This document shows positions 6,932-16,337 of a DNA stretch of 64,000 bases, piece by piece. The stretch's first letter is position 1. Every line of letters begins with the position of its first letter. The notes below the pieces were generated by a model. It was not told the DNA's origin. It saw only the letters and a program-made list of their open reading frames with translations, and did not search any database. Source of the DNA: Acetatifactor sp. (lineage in GTDB: Bacteria > Bacillota > Clostridia > Lachnospirales > Lachnospiraceae); NCBI GenBank assembly GCA_016290775.1, contig JAEEVF010000013.1:42248-106247 (forward strand). Reading direction: 5' to 3'. A program made the position numbers and the translations under genes.

Positions 6932-7753
6932 TTGAATTATTTTATCGAGGGAATTCAGGGTGCGGGTAAGAGCACCTTGGTAAATCGCCTCGCGGAGAAG
7001 TTGCCGGATGATCACTTGTTCCGCGAAGGAGATTATAATCCGGTGGAGCTGGCATGGTGCTCTTATCTGACCAAGGAACAATATGAAGCAGTGCTCAGTA
7101 AGTACGCAGTGATCGCAGACGAGATCAAGGCAAATACCACCGTCGAGCGTGTTTTTACGGGTTCGGGCGTGAGCGCTGACAGGAATGCGGAGGATCGTTA
7201 TGTTCTTACGTACACAAGGATCATAACGGATCTTCCCGGATTTCATAAGGATCTTGAGCAGTACGAGATTTACAATGGGCGCGTTAGCAGGGAGACCTTT
7301 GACAGGATCATTTTTTCCAGATATGCGAAGTGGCACGGCGATAATCAGGTTTTCGAGTGCTCCATCTTTCAAAACATTGTGGAGAATCAGATCCTGTTTT
7401 ATGAGATGTCGGACGAGGAAATCGTAGAGTTTTATAAGGAGCTGGCGCAGGTGATCCAGGTGGAAAATTATAAAATTCTTTATTTGGACGTACCCTGGGT
7501 GGCAGGAGCGCTTGAAATCATCCGTAAGGAGCGAGTGGACGCACAGGGACATGAAATGTGGTTTCCGCTGATGCTGGGATTTCTTGAGGATTGTCCCTAT
7601 GGGAAAAAGCATGGCCTCAAGGGCTTTGACGGACTGGTAAGGCATCTGGAGCACAGGAAAAATCTGGAGCTTCGGATCCTGCGGGAGGTGTTCCCAGAGC
7701 ATGCGGTCATCTTACCTTCGAAGGAGTATGACCTGGAAACCGTGAATTTGTAA
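6932..7753 (+). CDS. P-loop small-molecule kinase-like protein
   Basis: 273 residues starting FIEGIQGAGKSTLVNRL (Walker A GIQGAGKS, 7-14), like nucleoside or antibiotic kinases of the AAA/CPT-like group. An aromatic acidic centre (RIIFSRYAKWHGDNQVFEC) and ILYLDVPWV are visible, but no family-specific signature that I can name. TTG is the start, 7 nt after AGGTGG. The reverse strand carries a longer open frame (6695-7702), rejected as a shadow. Confidence 0.75.
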   Translation: MNYFIEGIQGAGKSTLVNRLAEKLPDDHLFREGDYNPVELAWCSYLTKEQYEAVLSKYAVIADEIKANTTVERVFTGSGVSADRNAEDRYVLTYTRIITDLPGFHKDLEQYEIYNGRVSRETFDRIIFSRYAKWHGDNQVFECSIFQNIVENQILFYEMSDEEIVEFYKELAQVIQVENYKILYLDVPWVAGALEIIRKERVDAQGHEMWFPLMLGFLEDCPYGKKHGLKGFDGLVRHLEHRKNLELRILREVFPEHAVILPSKEYDLETVNL

Positions 7754-7773
7754 GTGGGTAGGGGGAATGTGGA

Positions 7774-8805
7774 TTGATAAATGTTTTAGAAAAGGCAAAA
7801 GCCTTTTATGATTTAGAGAATTTTGAATTTGATCAAGTGGGCGGACATGACGGCGGAAGAAACCTCGTCTATGTCTGTAGAAAAAATGATGAGAAGAAAT
7901 ATGTTTTAAGGATTTCTTCGCTGGGCGACAGGACGCTGGAGGACTATGAGGCGGAGACCGAATTTGTGCATTACCTCGCAGAACATGGTGCGCCCGTGGC
8001 GAATGTGATCTCATCGAAGAAGGGGAAGCTTGTAGAGAGTTTTGTCATGAAGTCCGAAGAAAGAAGTACGGCGAACGCAGATGGCGAAGCATGCTATGTA
8101 TCCTTGTTTGCATATGCCAAAGGAATGCTTCTTAGCGAGAACGGATATCGTTACAGAGAGGGTGCAGCGCTCACCGAGCTTTTTTTCAACATGGGAAAGA
8201 CCATCGGAGCGATCCACAGGCTTTCGAAGCAATATCAGCCCAAGCACAAAAGACAGCAGTATTTTGACAAGTACAACATGGAATATATCAGTAAGGTCAT
8301 CCCCAGAGACTTCGCGGAGTTGAAAGATGCCATTGCAAATCGCCTGGAAAAGTTCCAGACGCTGCCGATGGATCCGGAGAGCTATGGGCTCGTACATTTT
8401 GATTTTAGCGATGGAAATTATCACGTGGACTACAGTGACGGTGCAATTACGACCTTTGATTTTGATAATTGCATCTACTGCTGGTACATGTTTGACCTTG
8501 CCCATCTTTGGACCCACGGCGTCGGCTGGTGCATGTGGATCGAGGACGGAGAAGAGCGCCTTAAGTTCATGAAGGAGTACTATTTTGCGACGGTCCTTGA
8601 GGGGTACCGGAGTGAGACGAGCCTTCCTGAAAACCTGCTTGAGCAGCTGCAGCTTTTCATTGACATGGTACTGATCGAAGGGATTGTGGACGAGTTTGAG
8701 TGTGCCGCAAGGGAAGGCGAGGAAATCGATCCTGAGGACATAGAGGATTACGTAAAATGCCTGGTGGAGGATATCCCCTACGCAGGCGTTGGAGTGGATT
8801 TATAA
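7774..8805 (+). CDS. APH/choline-kinase-type phosphotransferase
   Basis: 343 residues of the protein-kinase-like APH superfamily, which phosphorylates aminoglycosides, macrolides, homoserine or choline. Catalytic loop LVHFDFSDGNYHV (206-218, with H208, D210 and N215) and metal-binding TTFDFDN (227-232) are both intact. An N-terminal nucleotide-binding lobe (GGRNLVYVCR...YVLRIS) is present. The length and the DFDNCIYCWYMFDLAH motif fit the homoserine-kinase-II/YihE-like branch. Start TTG 7774 follows AGGGGG. It lies 20 nt after the kinase gene and is probably co-transcribed with it. Substrate unknown; drug phosphorylation is possible. Confidence 0.85.
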   Translation: MINVLEKAKAFYDLENFEFDQVGGHDGGRNLVYVCRKNDEKKYVLRISSLGDRTLEDYEAETEFVHYLAEHGAPVANVISSKKGKLVESFVMKSEERSTANADGEACYVSLFAYAKGMLLSENGYRYREGAALTELFFNMGKTIGAIHRLSKQYQPKHKRQQYFDKYNMEYISKVIPRDFAELKDAIANRLEKFQTLPMDPESYGLVHFDFSDGNYHVDYSDGAITTFDFDNCIYCWYMFDLAHLWTHGVGWCMWIEDGEERLKFMKEYYFATVLEGYRSETSLPENLLEQLQLFIDMVLIEGIVDEFECAAREGEEIDPEDIEDYVKCLVEDIPYAGVGVDL

Positions 8806-8843
8806 AGCTTGAACTCCTTTCATAAATGGGGAAATGCAAAAAA

Positions 8844-8913
8844 CATGGCGCCGCGTGGAAAAGAAAGGCGCAGGGAGACATGACGCCACAAGGAAAAGAA
8901 GGCGCAGGGAGAC
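8844..8913 (+). repeat. 35-bp direct tandem repeat upstream of a GNAT gene
   Basis: Two near-identical units, 8844-8878 and 8879-8913, each containing GGAAAAGAA(A)GGCGCAGGGAGAC. The candidate GTG start at 8914 lies at the edge of a third partial unit. Confidence 0.8.
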
Positions 8914-8931
8914 GTGACGGAGGAACATAAC

Positions 8932-9750
8932 GTGACTGAGAAGGTACGGTTTTTGGAAGAAATTGGAGCGAATGGGCACGTTACATTGAATGTGATGCAG
9001 TATGACGGTTGGCTTTTGCGGTTTTCAAATGGATACACCAGCAGGGCCAATTCCGTTAGCATGCTTTATCCGTCCACGAGACCCGTGGAGGAGAAAATCA
9101 CGTACTGTGAAAAATGTTATGCAAGCCAGGGCTTGCCGACGATCTTTAAGGTGACGGATCTTGATAAGGAGTTTTCAGACTTGCTTGCAAGGCGTGGTTA
9201 TGAGATCGTAACGCCGTCGGATGTCATGGAGGTAGTCGCTTGGGACGCCGAGGATGAAACTTCTTGTCATGAAAACGCCAGGCAGGCGAAGCACGAAAAC
9301 GCTTGCCGCGAAAATGCCGGGACAGAGAATGGCGGACGCGGTGAGGTGCATTGCGAGTTCTCTTACGAACCGTCCGCGTGGCTTCCCCACTATTTTGCGT
9401 TTGAAAACATCACCGATGAAACAAAGAAAAATACCTTTCAAAAGATGCTTTCGAGGGTGATGATTGATGCGTCATATGGTATACTTTATTATGAGAATGA
9501 GCCAGTAGCATGTGCTTCCGTTGCGGTGGAGCATGGTTATGCGCTCTTGCATAACGTAATCGTTACCTCTGCCATGCGGGGGAAGGGACTTGGTGAAAGG
9601 CTCTGCCGTGCAATGATCGCAAAGGCAAAAGAGATGGGGGCGGATCACGTATTCCTGCAGGTGGTTCAGTCAAACCAGGTGGCGATGAACTTATATAAAA
9701 AGCTAGGTTTTCAAAAGGACTATACTTATTGGTATATGAAGAAGGCGTAA
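8932..9750 (+). CDS. GNAT family N-acetyltransferase with expanded linker
   Basis: 272 residues. The C-terminal GNAT domain has VIVTSAMRGKGLGERLCRAM and VVQSNQVAMNLYKKLGFQ. The N-terminal half (YDGWLLRFSNGYTSRANSV) is the accessory domain common in Firmicutes two-lobed GNATs. Residues about 108-135 are an Asn/Glu/Ala-rich insert made of repeated HENA/RENA motifs. GTG 8932 was chosen because GGAGG lies 8 nt upstream; GTG 8914 is in frame but sits in the tandem repeat. Substrate unknown. Confidence 0.8.
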   Translation: MTEKVRFLEEIGANGHVTLNVMQYDGWLLRFSNGYTSRANSVSMLYPSTRPVEEKITYCEKCYASQGLPTIFKVTDLDKEFSDLLARRGYEIVTPSDVMEVVAWDAEDETSCHENARQAKHENACRENAGTENGGRGEVHCEFSYEPSAWLPHYFAFENITDETKKNTFQKMLSRVMIDASYGILYYENEPVACASVAVEHGYALLHNVIVTSAMRGKGLGERLCRAMIAKAKEMGADHVFLQVVQSNQVAMNLYKKLGFQKDYTYWYMKKA

Positions 9751-9802
9751 GCCATTTAGAATCGTCGCAGGCGACTTGCCTAGGCGCATTGGGGGACGGC
9801 AA

Positions 9803-10378
9803 ATGTATTATCACGCATCAAAGACGGCGGGGATTAAGCAATTAGAGCCGCGGATCTCAAATCATAACGTACCGCTCATCTATTTTTCGAGAAAGCGGGA
9901 AAACGTGCTGGTTTACTTAAGCAATGCCGTTGAAAAGTATTGCAGGGAGCAGGGCTTTGCGTACGACGGGCCGTGGTCGAAATGGGGTCCGTATGGGTTT
10001 GAAAAGGATGGGAGATTACGGCTTGAGGAGTATTATCCAAATGCCTTGGAAAGCACCTATCAAGGGGTTTCCGGATATATCTATGTGGCGGCGGAGGTCC
10101 AGGATTCTGGATTTGCTTTGCAGATCCCGGATGCGGTGGCGAGTGAAATTCCCGTGGACGTGACAGGCTCTGAATTTGTTGCGGATGCGTATGAGGAGCT
10201 GCTTCGCGCAGAGCGGGAGGGGCTGATCACAATTCTGCGATATAAGGATTTAACGCTGCAAAAGAAGGAGTGGATCCGAAAGACCATACTGCTGGAATAT
10301 GCGGAGGCCAAGGATCATCCGGAATATCAATTCTTTTTGCGGGGAACATTCCAGGAACTGAGACAAGACGAAAGGTGA
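9803..10378 (+). CDS. Conserved hypothetical protein (about 190 aa)
   Basis: I do not recognise this family. The protein begins MYYHASKTAGIKQLEPRIS and continues VPLIYFSRKRENVLVYLSNA, a pattern suggesting a compact alpha/beta enzyme or a fold like small ADP-ribosyltransferases, without firm motif support. Start chosen at ATG 9803 after GGGGGACGG; the frame is open to 9776. It ends 5 nt before the next gene, so the two are probably translated from one message. Confidence 0.65.
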   Translation: MYYHASKTAGIKQLEPRISNHNVPLIYFSRKRENVLVYLSNAVEKYCREQGFAYDGPWSKWGPYGFEKDGRLRLEEYYPNALESTYQGVSGYIYVAAEVQDSGFALQIPDAVASEIPVDVTGSEFVADAYEELLRAEREGLITILRYKDLTLQKKEWIRKTILLEYAEAKDHPEYQFFLRGTFQELRQDER

Positions 10379-10383
10379 AGAAC

Positions 10384-11559
10384 ATGATTATCAAGAGACT
10401 GGAAGGAAAAGAGAGATTTGACGCATATATGACAGCCGTTTATTGCTTTCACATGCGGGTGGAGGATCCGGAGGCGGAGCGGGCTGTTCATGAGGCCGAT
10501 ACGAAAGAGGATTGGGGTGCCTTTGATGAAAACGGCACTCTGATGGGCAGGATTATCAATCACAAGTTTGATTTTTACTTGGATGGAAAGACCGTGAGAT
10601 GCGGGGGCATCGGCGGAGTCGCAACGCTTCCGGAGTATCGGAATAAGGGCGTTGTGAAGGCAATCTTCAGGGAACTTTTGCCCGCGGCATATAAGGACGG
10701 CGAGGTGCTTTCGGCGCTGTATCCCTTCAAGCATGAGTTCTATCGTAAGCAGGGATATGAGGTCGTGCCGGCATGGAATGATTATTCCTTAACGCCGGGA
10801 CTGCTCTGCAACTATCGCTTTGACGGAGAGGTTTGCAAGTACAACATGGGCGATCCCGTGACGGATTTCATGACGGTGTACAACGCTTTCGCGCCGCAGT
10901 TTAACATGGCCTTGGCACGCACGGAGGCGTGTATGCAAGATCACCTGAAGGTGGACAAGCCTTATATTGACAGGAAGTTTTCCTATGTGATGAAGCAAGG
11001 CGGAAAGCCCATCGCGTATATCATTTTCACGGACATCAGGCATGATCCCGCAGCCATTTTGCAGGTGGAAGAATGTGCCTGGACGGGCCGTGAGGGCTTC
11101 CATGCCATCCTTGGATTTCTTGCAAGATTTGAGGCGGATTACGGCACGATCAAGCTGACTTTGCCGAAGGGAATTGACCTGCTTCGCGTGGTGCAGTCGC
11201 CCCTTGCATATGACATCGAAAAGATCCCGCAGCAGAACTTCATGGTCAGGGTGATCAATGCGAAAAAGCTGTTAGAGGCAATTTACAAGCCCGCTGACTG
11301 TGACTTTACGATCAAGGTGAGTGACGAGCTGATCGCGGAAAATAACGCGACCTATCGCGTGCAGGCCGATGGTGTTAAGGCAAGCAGAAAAGAGAAAGCA
11401 GACATGGAATTAAATGAGCGCGCACTTGCACAGCTGGCAGTAGGTTGCCTGAATCTGGATGAGGCCATGCTTCGCAAGGACGTGACCATAAACGCGAAAG
11501 AAGAGATGCTCCGTCGCGTATTTGTGGAGAAAAAGATTTTTGTCGGAGAACATTTTTAA
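10384..11559 (+). CDS. Eis-like GNAT acetyltransferase
   Basis: 391 residues, the length of the Eis family: tandem GNAT folds followed by a sterol-carrier-like C-terminal domain. The acetyl-CoA loop is GVATLPEYRNKGVVKAIF (78-95), then YPFKHEFYRKQGYEVV. Known: Eis enzymes acetylate aminoglycosides and peptides at several amines. The frame is open upstream to 10270, overlapping the previous gene; ATG 10384 with GAAAGGTGAAG upstream is the likely start. Confidence 0.85.
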   Translation: MIIKRLEGKERFDAYMTAVYCFHMRVEDPEAERAVHEADTKEDWGAFDENGTLMGRIINHKFDFYLDGKTVRCGGIGGVATLPEYRNKGVVKAIFRELLPAAYKDGEVLSALYPFKHEFYRKQGYEVVPAWNDYSLTPGLLCNYRFDGEVCKYNMGDPVTDFMTVYNAFAPQFNMALARTEACMQDHLKVDKPYIDRKFSYVMKQGGKPIAYIIFTDIRHDPAAILQVEECAWTGREGFHAILGFLARFEADYGTIKLTLPKGIDLLRVVQSPLAYDIEKIPQQNFMVRVINAKKLLEAIYKPADCDFTIKVSDELIAENNATYRVQADGVKASRKEKADMELNERALAQLAVGCLNLDEAMLRKDVTINAKEEMLRRVFVEKKIFVGEHF

Positions 11560-11585
11560 GCAAATCACAAAAGGGGGATAAAAAC

Positions 11586-12122
11586 ATGAAATTATTAGTG
11601 ATCGACGTTCAAAAAGGAATTACGGACGAGGAATTATATGCATATGACAGCTTTGTTGCCAACGTTAAGACATTGATCGAGACCGCAAGAAAGAACGGTG
11701 TCGAGATCATATACGTCCAGCATGATGACGGACCTGGATCCGGATTCACCTTTGGAGATGAAGCCTTTGAGATTTCGGAGCTGTTTGCGCCGAAGGAAGG
11801 CGAAAAGATTTTCGTAAAAGAGATCAACAGCGCCTTTGGAAATAAGGAGTTTGCGGCATATCTGGAGAGCCAGGGTGACAAGGATCTGATGATCATTGGG
11901 CTGCAGACGAATTTTTGCATCGATGCGACCATCAAGTCGGCCTTTGAAAGAGGCTATAAGGTTTACGTGCCGGATGGAGCAAATTCTACGTTCGACAATG
12001 ATTATATGACTGGCGAGACGACCTGTAAGTATTACAACGATTTTATTTGGCCGAGTCGCTTTGTGGACAGCATTTACATGGAGGATGCCATTGCCCTGCT
12101 GGAGGGAAAGAGCATCGAATGA
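11586..12122 (+). CDS. Isochorismatase-family cysteine hydrolase
   Basis: 178 residues with the family's catalytic triad: D7 (LLVIDVQKG), K78 (IFVKEINSAF) and C111 (GLQTNFCIDAT). Members hydrolyse isochorismate, nicotinamide, N-carbamoyl compounds or small amides; the substrate here is not clear. Strong AAAGGGGG site. It follows the Eis-like gene by 26 nt. Confidence 0.88.
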   Translation: MKLLVIDVQKGITDEELYAYDSFVANVKTLIETARKNGVEIIYVQHDDGPGSGFTFGDEAFEISELFAPKEGEKIFVKEINSAFGNKEFAAYLESQGDKDLMIIGLQTNFCIDATIKSAFERGYKVYVPDGANSTFDNDYMTGETTCKYYNDFIWPSRFVDSIYMEDAIALLEGKSIE

Positions 12123-12144
12123 AGATTTTTGAGAGGTAAGAGAA

Positions 12145-12945
12145 ATGGAAAAATACATTGAAGGCAATAAGGCCGCTTGGGAGGAAGCCTTTGAAAACAG
12201 GGATGCTTCCTGGGGAGCGGACGTCGTAGAAAAAATCCAGAAGGAAGAATATGCATTCTTCAATCAGGAGACGGCGGACATACTTAAGTCGATCAACACG
12301 GAGGGCATGGTGATCGGCCAGTTTTGCTGTAATAACGGTCGTGAGCTCCTTGCCCTTGTGAAAAGCGGAAAGGCAAAGAAGGGCGTCGGCTTTGACATTG
12401 CTGAGAATCAGGTGGCGTTTGCCAACGAAAAGGCAAAGGAACTAAACCTGCCCTGTGAATTTGAGGCTGCCAATATCTATGACATTGATGACAGGCACAA
12501 GGAAGAGTTTGACTTGGCGCTCATCACCATAGGCGCGCTCTGCTGGTTTGAGGATCTGGATAAGTTCTTTGCCATCGTGGCAAAGTGCATGAAGCCTGGT
12601 GCGATCATTGTGATCAATGAGCAGCACCCGTGCACGAACATGCTTGCAACCGCGGGGGATGAGCCCTATTCTCCGGACCACAAGAAGGAGTGCCACTATT
12701 CCTATTTTGAACATAAGTGGGAAAGCAACGGAGGCATGTACTACATGACTCAGAAGTGCTACAAGTCCAAGACGTTTACCGACTATACCCATTCCATGTC
12801 GGAGATCATGACGGGAATGTGCAATAACGGGATCGTCATTACGGGAATGCAGGAGTTTGACCATGACCTTAGCGGAGGCTTTGGCGAGGTCGATCAGAGC
12901 GGATTCCCGCTTTCCATGATCATCAAGGGAAGAAAAGACAGGTAA
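12145..12945 (+). CDS. Class I SAM-dependent methyltransferase
   Basis: 266 residues. Motif I is the variant MVIGQFCCNNGRELLAL (about 54-70), with an Asn-Asn-Gly loop in place of GxGxG, followed by VGFDIAENQ, IGALCWFEDLDKFF and MKPGAIIVINEQHP. This is a small-molecule-type methyltransferase fold; the substrate is unknown. GAGAGGTAAG site; 22 nt after the isochorismatase gene. Confidence 0.85.
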   Translation: MEKYIEGNKAAWEEAFENRDASWGADVVEKIQKEEYAFFNQETADILKSINTEGMVIGQFCCNNGRELLALVKSGKAKKGVGFDIAENQVAFANEKAKELNLPCEFEAANIYDIDDRHKEEFDLALITIGALCWFEDLDKFFAIVAKCMKPGAIIVINEQHPCTNMLATAGDEPYSPDHKKECHYSYFEHKWESNGGMYYMTQKCYKSKTFTDYTHSMSEIMTGMCNNGIVITGMQEFDHDLSGGFGEVDQSGFPLSMIIKGRKDR

Positions 12946-12979
12946 TGATCGTGACAAACCATTAGAAAAGGACGAAGAG

Positions 12980-14410
12980 ATGAAAGTAAAAGAAAGCGAA
13001 TACTTAAAAGCAAAAAAACCGATACTGCAAAAGCTGCTGAATAAGCTTCTTGCTAAGTATGAATATGCTTCCATTCTGGCAAATGACTCAAAGAGCACCA
13101 ACTATAGTGTCTCGAAGGCGGGTACCAGTATTTATGAGGACGGGACGTTATCTGAGCGGGGCTTTTGCGTGAAGGTATATGACAACGGAAAAGCGGCAGA
13201 GTACAGTTTCAATGCCATCGAAGAGGACACCATAGGCGAGGTATTCGGTGAGATCACGGAAAGACTGGATGCTCTTGGGAAGACCTTGCCTGAAGGAGTT
13301 ACGGCCTTTCGCTTTGACGGCGTGGAAGATGAGAAGCTCTTTATCAACGAAAGCACGGAATATGCTGTCGATCCCGAGGAAAAGGGAGATAACGACATCA
13401 TTGATCTTTTAACGCGTATTTCGGAAAAGGGTCGCGCATTTGATGAAAAGATCATAGACTGCCACGTGGCATTCTCGTATCAGAAGTACTCCAAGATGTT
13501 CCTGTCCAAGAATAAGGATCTTACTCAGAACATTTTATGGTCGTGCGGTTATATCGTGGCCATGGCAAAGGACGGAGAAGAGATCCAGAACGGATATAAG
13601 CCCGTGTCCATGCTGGGCGGCATCGAAGTGCTGGATCCCTTGGAGGATAAGCTGGAGGAAGCATGTAAGATCGCGATGGATCTTCTTTCGGCAGAGCCAA
13701 TGATCCCGGGGGAATATGACTGCATCTGCGAGCCAGACATTACCGGCATGATCGTGCACGAAGCATTCGGACATGGCGTTGAGATGGACATGTTCGTAAA
13801 GGACAGGGCGCAGGCCAAGGACTTTATTGGAAAGCAGGTGGCCTCTGAACTGATCACCATGCATGACGGCGCATGCACGATCCCACAGGTGGCAACTTAC
13901 TTTTTCGACGATGAGGGAGTGCCCGCGCATGATACCGTCATTATCGAGAAAGGGATCTTAAAGACCGGTATCTGCGATGCGCAGTCAGCCATGCATCTGG
14001 GGATAGCGGGCACAGGCAACGGCAGACGCCAGGACACCACAAGAAAAGCGTACACCAGAATGACCAATACCATATTTGAAGCTGGGACTAGCAAGGTGGA
14101 GGACATGATCGCGTCCGTTAAATACGGATTTTTGCTCTGCCAGGCGTCCTCGGGCATGGAGGATCCCAAGAACTGGGGCATCCAGATCATGGCTGACATG
14201 GCAAGGGAGATCAAAGACGGTAAGCTTACGGGAAAGGTTTTCTCGCCGATCGTTATGACGGGCTATGTGCCGGATCTGTTAAAGTCGATCTCCATGATAT
14301 CAGATCAGATCGAAGCAGGAGGTACCGGTTATTGCGCCAAGGGCGAAAAAGAGCTGGTCAAGGTATCGGACGGCGGCCCGTATATCAAAGCAAGGATCAG
14401 ATTAGGGTAA
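12980..14410 (+). CDS. tldD: TldD-family zinc metalloprotease
   Basis: 476 residues. The hallmark HEAFGHG (260-266; HExxxH with H260, E261 and H265) binds the catalytic zinc. The C-terminal half carries the expected GIAGTGNGRR, GFLLCQASSG and PIVMTGYVPDLLKSIS blocks. Known: TldD pairs with TldE/PmbA to degrade unfolded peptides and to cut leader peptides of some peptide natural products (microcin B17). The partner follows 25 nt later. No RiPP precursor was recognised nearby. Confidence 0.93.
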   Translation: MKVKESEYLKAKKPILQKLLNKLLAKYEYASILANDSKSTNYSVSKAGTSIYEDGTLSERGFCVKVYDNGKAAEYSFNAIEEDTIGEVFGEITERLDALGKTLPEGVTAFRFDGVEDEKLFINESTEYAVDPEEKGDNDIIDLLTRISEKGRAFDEKIIDCHVAFSYQKYSKMFLSKNKDLTQNILWSCGYIVAMAKDGEEIQNGYKPVSMLGGIEVLDPLEDKLEEACKIAMDLLSAEPMIPGEYDCICEPDITGMIVHEAFGHGVEMDMFVKDRAQAKDFIGKQVASELITMHDGACTIPQVATYFFDDEGVPAHDTVIIEKGILKTGICDAQSAMHLGIAGTGNGRRQDTTRKAYTRMTNTIFEAGTSKVEDMIASVKYGFLLCQASSGMEDPKNWGIQIMADMAREIKDGKLTGKVFSPIVMTGYVPDLLKSISMISDQIEAGGTGYCAKGEKELVKVSDGGPYIKARIRLG

Positions 14411-14435
14411 CGCATCGAAACGAGTGAGGTACAAT

Positions 14436-15731
14436 ATGAAAGAAAAAATCCTGGCCTCCTTAAAGAGGCTGAACATTGAAGAATATATCATCAACGTCAC
14501 GTCCTATAAAAGTGCTCAGATGTTCTTTGTGAAAAAGAGCCTGGATTGCAAGAGAGCGGAGAATACGAAAACATATAACGTAAGAGTTTATAGGTCTTTT
14601 GAGAAAAACGGCAAAGAGATGAAAGGAAGCTCCTCCGTATTTGTTTATGACGGCATGACCGATGAGGAGATCGATGCTAGTTTGGGCCGCGCGTATCTTG
14701 CAGCATCCTTTGTATGCAACCCGACGTTTGAGCTTATGGAATGCACCGAAAACAAGTTTATCACCATGGAATCGGGCCTGTTTGACCATACGCTGGAAGA
14801 GTGCTGCGAGAAGGCTTCGGAAGCGCTGTTTGCAGAGGATAACAGAAGTGACGCATTTATCAATTCGGCGGAAATATTCGCTTATGAGACAAACGTCGAG
14901 ATCATATCCTCCACTGGCATTGATTCCGGATATACCAAGAGAAAGATCAGTGGTGAATTTGTGGCGCAGTGCAAAGAGCCGCAGGACGTGGAGACTTATA
15001 AAGACTTTCAATACTATGATCTTGACTGCGAATCGCTAAAGTCACTGGTTCGCAAAACGCTGGAATATACCCTCGAGAGGGCAAAGGCAACGCAGGCTCC
15101 TAAGGCCGGAAAATACAGAGTGATCATCAGTGATCATTACGTATGCAGCGTCTTTAGCTATTATATGGGAAGGGCGCAGGCACCCTATATCTATGCAGGG
15201 TATTCCACGTTTGAAGTGGGGCAGAACGTTCAGGCAGTGAATGCGGAAGGCGAATCCGCAGACGTTAAGGGTGACAAGGTCAGTATGACGCTTGTGCCGA
15301 CCGAGCCTATGAGCGATGAAGGGATCTGGCAGCAGGAGCGCGAATTGCTGGATGAGGGCGTGCTGAAAACCTATCATGGCGGACTACGTTTTTCAAGATA
15401 CTTAGGGATCGAGCCGACGGGATATTTTGGGTGCATAAAGGTGGCGCCAGGTTCGATGTCGGTGGAAGACATGAAAAAAGAGCCCTATCTTTGGGTCGTG
15501 AATTTCTCCGATTTTACGCTGGATGATTTCACGGGGCACTTTGGCGGCGAGATCAGACTTGCCTTCCTTTTTGACGGCGAGAAGGTGACGCCGGTAACCG
15601 GCGGTTCCATCAACGGAAGCATCATAGATTCACAGACAAACATGCATTTTTCAAAAGAGATTCAGAAATCCGCTAATTTTATGGGGCCTTACGCCATGTG
15701 CTTTGAGGATGTATCGGTAGCGGGTGTATAA
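14436..15731 (+). CDS. TldE/PmbA-family partner of TldD
   Basis: 431 residues, similar in layout to the preceding protein but without HExxxH, as expected for the non-catalytic subunit of the TldD/TldE heterodimer. The C-terminal signature is visible (TPVTGGSINGSIIDS, KSANFMGPYAMCFEDVSVAG). ATG 14436 is preferred over GTG 14424 because GTGAGGT serves as its ribosome site. It forms a two-gene unit with the upstream gene. Confidence 0.88.
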   Translation: MKEKILASLKRLNIEEYIINVTSYKSAQMFFVKKSLDCKRAENTKTYNVRVYRSFEKNGKEMKGSSSVFVYDGMTDEEIDASLGRAYLAASFVCNPTFELMECTENKFITMESGLFDHTLEECCEKASEALFAEDNRSDAFINSAEIFAYETNVEIISSTGIDSGYTKRKISGEFVAQCKEPQDVETYKDFQYYDLDCESLKSLVRKTLEYTLERAKATQAPKAGKYRVIISDHYVCSVFSYYMGRAQAPYIYAGYSTFEVGQNVQAVNAEGESADVKGDKVSMTLVPTEPMSDEGIWQQERELLDEGVLKTYHGGLRFSRYLGIEPTGYFGCIKVAPGSMSVEDMKKEPYLWVVNFSDFTLDDFTGHFGGEIRLAFLFDGEKVTPVTGGSINGSIIDSQTNMHFSKEIQKSANFMGPYAMCFEDVSVAGV

Positions 15732-15749
15732 GAAAAAAGGAGTAAAGAA

Positions 15750-16334
15750 ATGGGATATAAAATCGTGCCACTGCCGAAGGAGCAGTGGAAGGGCGTGCCC
15801 ATTCTGATGAGATACACGACGGAGGAATACTTTGATCTGGAAGTATCGGAGAATGCGGACGCATTTGAAGCAAAAATGGTAAAGAAGAAGTTTGAGACGC
15901 CGGTGACGCATTCACCGGAGGAATATGACTTCCCCGACGGCCTGTATCAGGATCACTGGGAGAAGGCCGAAGCTTACGGCATTTACCGCGAGGAGGACGG
16001 GAAGAAGATTTTGATGGCATGCATCGAAGTCTGCCCGGAGGAGTGGAGCAATCGCCTGATGGTGACGGAGCTTTGGGTGGATGATTCCCTGCACAGACAG
16101 GGCATTGGTACCGCGCTCATGAACAAGGCCAAGGAGGTCGCGAAGGAGCAGGGCCGCAGGGCCATCATTTTGGAGACCCAGTCCTGTAACGTCAGGGCCA
16201 TCGCGTTTTATCGCTCTCAGGGATTCCGACTGATCGGATTTGATTCCTGCTGCTATACAAACCGCGACGTGGAAAGACGCGAGATCCGCTTTAACATGGG
16301 ATTCTTTATGGACCAGCGAGAGGGCAGATGGTAG
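15750..16334 (+). CDS. GNAT acetyltransferase, streptothricin-acetyltransferase-like
   Basis: 194 residues. The acetyl-CoA loop is ELWVDDSLHRQGIGTALMN. The following ILETQSCNVRAIAFYRSQGF and FDSCCYTNRDVE resemble Sat-type enzymes (RLETQ...N..A...Y...GF...G.D...Y), which acetylate streptothricin. This is a resemblance by eye, not a proven assignment. AAAAGGAG site 18 nt after the TldE stop; the repeat cluster starts 3 nt after its stop. Confidence 0.78.
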   Translation: MGYKIVPLPKEQWKGVPILMRYTTEEYFDLEVSENADAFEAKMVKKKFETPVTHSPEEYDFPDGLYQDHWEKAEAYGIYREEDGKKILMACIEVCPEEWSNRLMVTELWVDDSLHRQGIGTALMNKAKEVAKEQGRRAIILETQSCNVRAIAFYRSQGFRLIGFDSCCYTNRDVERREIRFNMGFFMDQREGRW

Positions 16335-16337
16335 GAT

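Noticed and set aside
6695-7702. Minus-strand ORF of 335 codons
   Set aside because: Antisense shadow of the kinase at 6932; its product has no motif and reads through the 29-bp repeats.
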